Shown here: positions 63,138 to 64,000 of the stretch, piece by piece
Numbering within the stretch: the first letter of the stretch is position 1
Layout: every line of letters starts with the position of its first letter
From: Paenibacillus turpanensis
GTDB lineage: Bacteria > Bacillota > Bacilli > Paenibacillales > YIM-B00363
Length of the DNA: 64,000 nt
Assembly (NCBI RefSeq): GCF_011421635.1
Contig: NZ_WTLI01000025.1
Coordinates: 17,004-81,003, forward strand
Direction of reading: 5' to 3'
Position numbers and translations under genes: made by a program
The notes under the pieces: generated by a model
Database searches by the model: none
The model's input: only the letters and a program-made list of their open reading frames with translations
Told to the model about the DNA's origin: nothing

Positions 63138-63854
63138 TTACGTAAGCACCTCCGTTAACACTTTACATGCTTGCTCCAGCGCGTGCAGCGCCTCGGGGAT
63201 CCTCCAGGCGCTTCGGTCACGCGGGCCGACGCGATTGGAAACCGCGCGCAGCTCCAGGACCGGAATGCCGCGGTCATTAGCGGCTGCCGCGACGCCGAAG
63301 CCTTCCATTGCCTCGGCTGCTGCGCCGGCATTTCGCCGTGCCAGCTCTTCGGCACGGGCAGCAGTGCCGGTTGCCGTCGTCACCGTGAGCACCGGACCAA
63401 AGCAAAGCGGCAGCCCGGCAGCCTCCAGCGCGGCTGCAATTCGCTTCGCAGCGACAGAGTCGACGGCAATCCGGCTGCTGCCGAAGCCGAGCTCGTCCAC
63501 GCTGAGGAAGCCGTCCTGCGTTTCCGCGCCTAAGTCGGCGGCAATAATTTCGCTGGCGACGACGAGCGAGCCGATGTCCGCCCGTCCCGCAAAGCCGCCG
63601 CCGATCCCGGCGCTGATCACGAGCGAATACGTCGAGGCTGCAAGGAGCGCCGCCGTTCGAGCAGCGGCAGCGGCAGGACCGACGCCGACTGCGGCAGCGG
63701 CGAACCTTTCGTCTCCTTGCAGCCCGCGCATTACGGCTTCTTTTTCCGCGTCAACGGCAGTGACGATCAAAATGCGCGGCTGCATGTGATTCTCGGAATT
63801 TATCGATAAGGAGTTCGTCATATGGGTCATGCACCTCATGAAAGAACTTGGCAA
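63138..63854 (-). CDS. mqnB: Futalosine hydrolase
   Basis: Up to 238 residues; an ATG at 63821 with GAGGTG ten bases upstream is an equally good start. Nucleoside-phosphorylase fold: ILIVTAVDAEKEAVM, AGVGPAAAAARTAALL, ISAGIGGGFAGRADIG and EMEGF-like AMEGFGVAAAA. It removes hypoxanthine from futalosine in the route to menaquinone, preceding MqnD in the same operon. Ala-rich sequence makes antisense frames very open, which are not genes. Confidence 0.9.
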   Translation of the reverse strand: MPSSFMRCMTHMTNSLSINSENHMQPRILIVTAVDAEKEAVMRGLQGDERFAAAAVGVGPAAAAARTAALLAASTYSLVISAGIGGGFAGRADIGSLVVASEIIAADLGAETQDGFLSVDELGFGSSRIAVDSVAAKRIAAALEAAGLPLCFGPVLTVTTATGTAARAEELARRNAGAAAEAMEGFGVAAAANDRGIPVLELRAVSNRVGPRDRSAWRIPEALHALEQACKVLTEVLT

Positions 63855-64000
63855 TATGCCGTCAAAGTAGATAACAATGTCTCACCTATTAAACCATACC
63901 TGCGAAATAAATCAAGAACTTGCATCGACAAGTGCTTATTCCGCCACAAAAAAAGCGCTGCCCCAGAGGACAATGTCATTAAGTTAAGGCGATGGGCCAA
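63855..64000. other. Intergenic end of window
   Basis: No coding frame supported. AAAAAAAGCGCTGCCCC at 63949-63965 could be the start of a terminator hairpin for a gene outside the window or the end of an insertion sequence; the partner arm is not visible. Confidence 0.3.

Noticed and set aside
63076..63789. 237-codon plus-strand frame rich in Ala/Ser/Pro
   Set aside because: Antisense of the Ala-rich mqnB gene; composition is a shadow of GC-rich codons.
63949..64000. Possible insertion-sequence end near the window edge
   Set aside because: Only one arm visible; cannot be separated from an ordinary terminator.
1..64000. CRISPR arrays, tRNA, rRNA
   Set aside because: No regularly spaced direct repeats and no cloverleaf-like sequences were noticed in the intergenic regions on reading both strands.

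Overview
The window looks like a chromosomal segment of a Gram-positive, spore-forming Bacillota bacterium of the Paenibacillaceae type (Paenibacillus, Cohnella or similar). This is inferred from the mix of genes: YesM/YesN two-component pairs next to LplABC-type sugar ABC transporters, a GH67/GH8 glucuronoxylan locus, SLH-domain surface protein, a Btr-like AraC/binding-protein fusion, strong AGGAGG ribosome sites with many TTG/GTG starts, consensus sigma-A promoters, and the futalosine (mqn) menaquinone genes. No rRNA, tRNA or CRISPR array was seen.

Layout. 1-5.3 kb: the 5' part of a non-ribosomal peptide synthetase (condensation + adenylation) cut by the window edge, preceded in the same operon by a membrane-anchored PAF-acetylhydrolase-like esterase. 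On the other strand lie a candidate small RNA and a leucine-carboxyl-methyltransferase-like enzyme behind a leader with a terminator-like hairpin. 5.3-8.3 kb: an NAD-salvage operon (Nudix/NrtR-like regulator, nicotinamidase, nicotinate phosphoribosyltransferase) whose promoter carries a palindrome over the start site. 8.4-11.5 kb: an ECF sigma/anti-sigma pair, a small secreted protein and a lipoprotein. 11.7-14.8 kb: a TetR regulator with its operator, followed by a HelD-like RNA polymerase-recycling ATPase.

15-18.4 kb is an accessory patch: a 1.55-kb insertion element with 39-bp imperfect inverted ends and 9-bp target duplication that contains only the 3' part of a transposase plus a membrane-anchored passenger gene; a deleted IS3 transposase; and very small open frames. 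18.4-21.2 kb: a serine hydrolase, a 28-codon membrane-peptide gene, a DoxX-like protein and a diguanylate cyclase. 21.4-32 kb: glucuronoxylan/aldouronate utilisation (response regulator, sensor kinase, binding protein, two permeases, GH8 exo-oligoxylanase, GH67 alpha-glucuronidase). 32-37.3 kb: Fe-siderophore uptake with Btr-like regulator and two Fur boxes. 37.3-39.9 kb: a small helical protein and a chemoreceptor. 39.9-50.2 kb: a second sugar operon, GH3 enzyme with CBM6-like and cohesin-like modules, then kinase, regulator, binding protein and permeases. 50.5-58.6 kb: PAS histidine kinase, epimerase, Nudix, hydroxyacid dehydrogenase/glycerate kinase pair, an oligogalacturonate-lyase remnant, a split ThrE-type exporter and an HD-GYP phosphodiesterase. 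58.8-64 kb: an SLH protein with an extreme Lys/Glu tail, a sigma factor fused to a papain-like/BtrH-like domain, and mqnB-mqnD.

Most transcription units end in clear intrinsic terminators, which makes the operon limits fairly firm. The most unusual items are the sigma-factor fusion (60257-62050), the non-autonomous element with a passenger gene (15602-17153), the 28-codon gene with a perfect ribosome site inside doxX, the leader attenuator at 4331-4365 and the candidate small RNA at 3745-3839.
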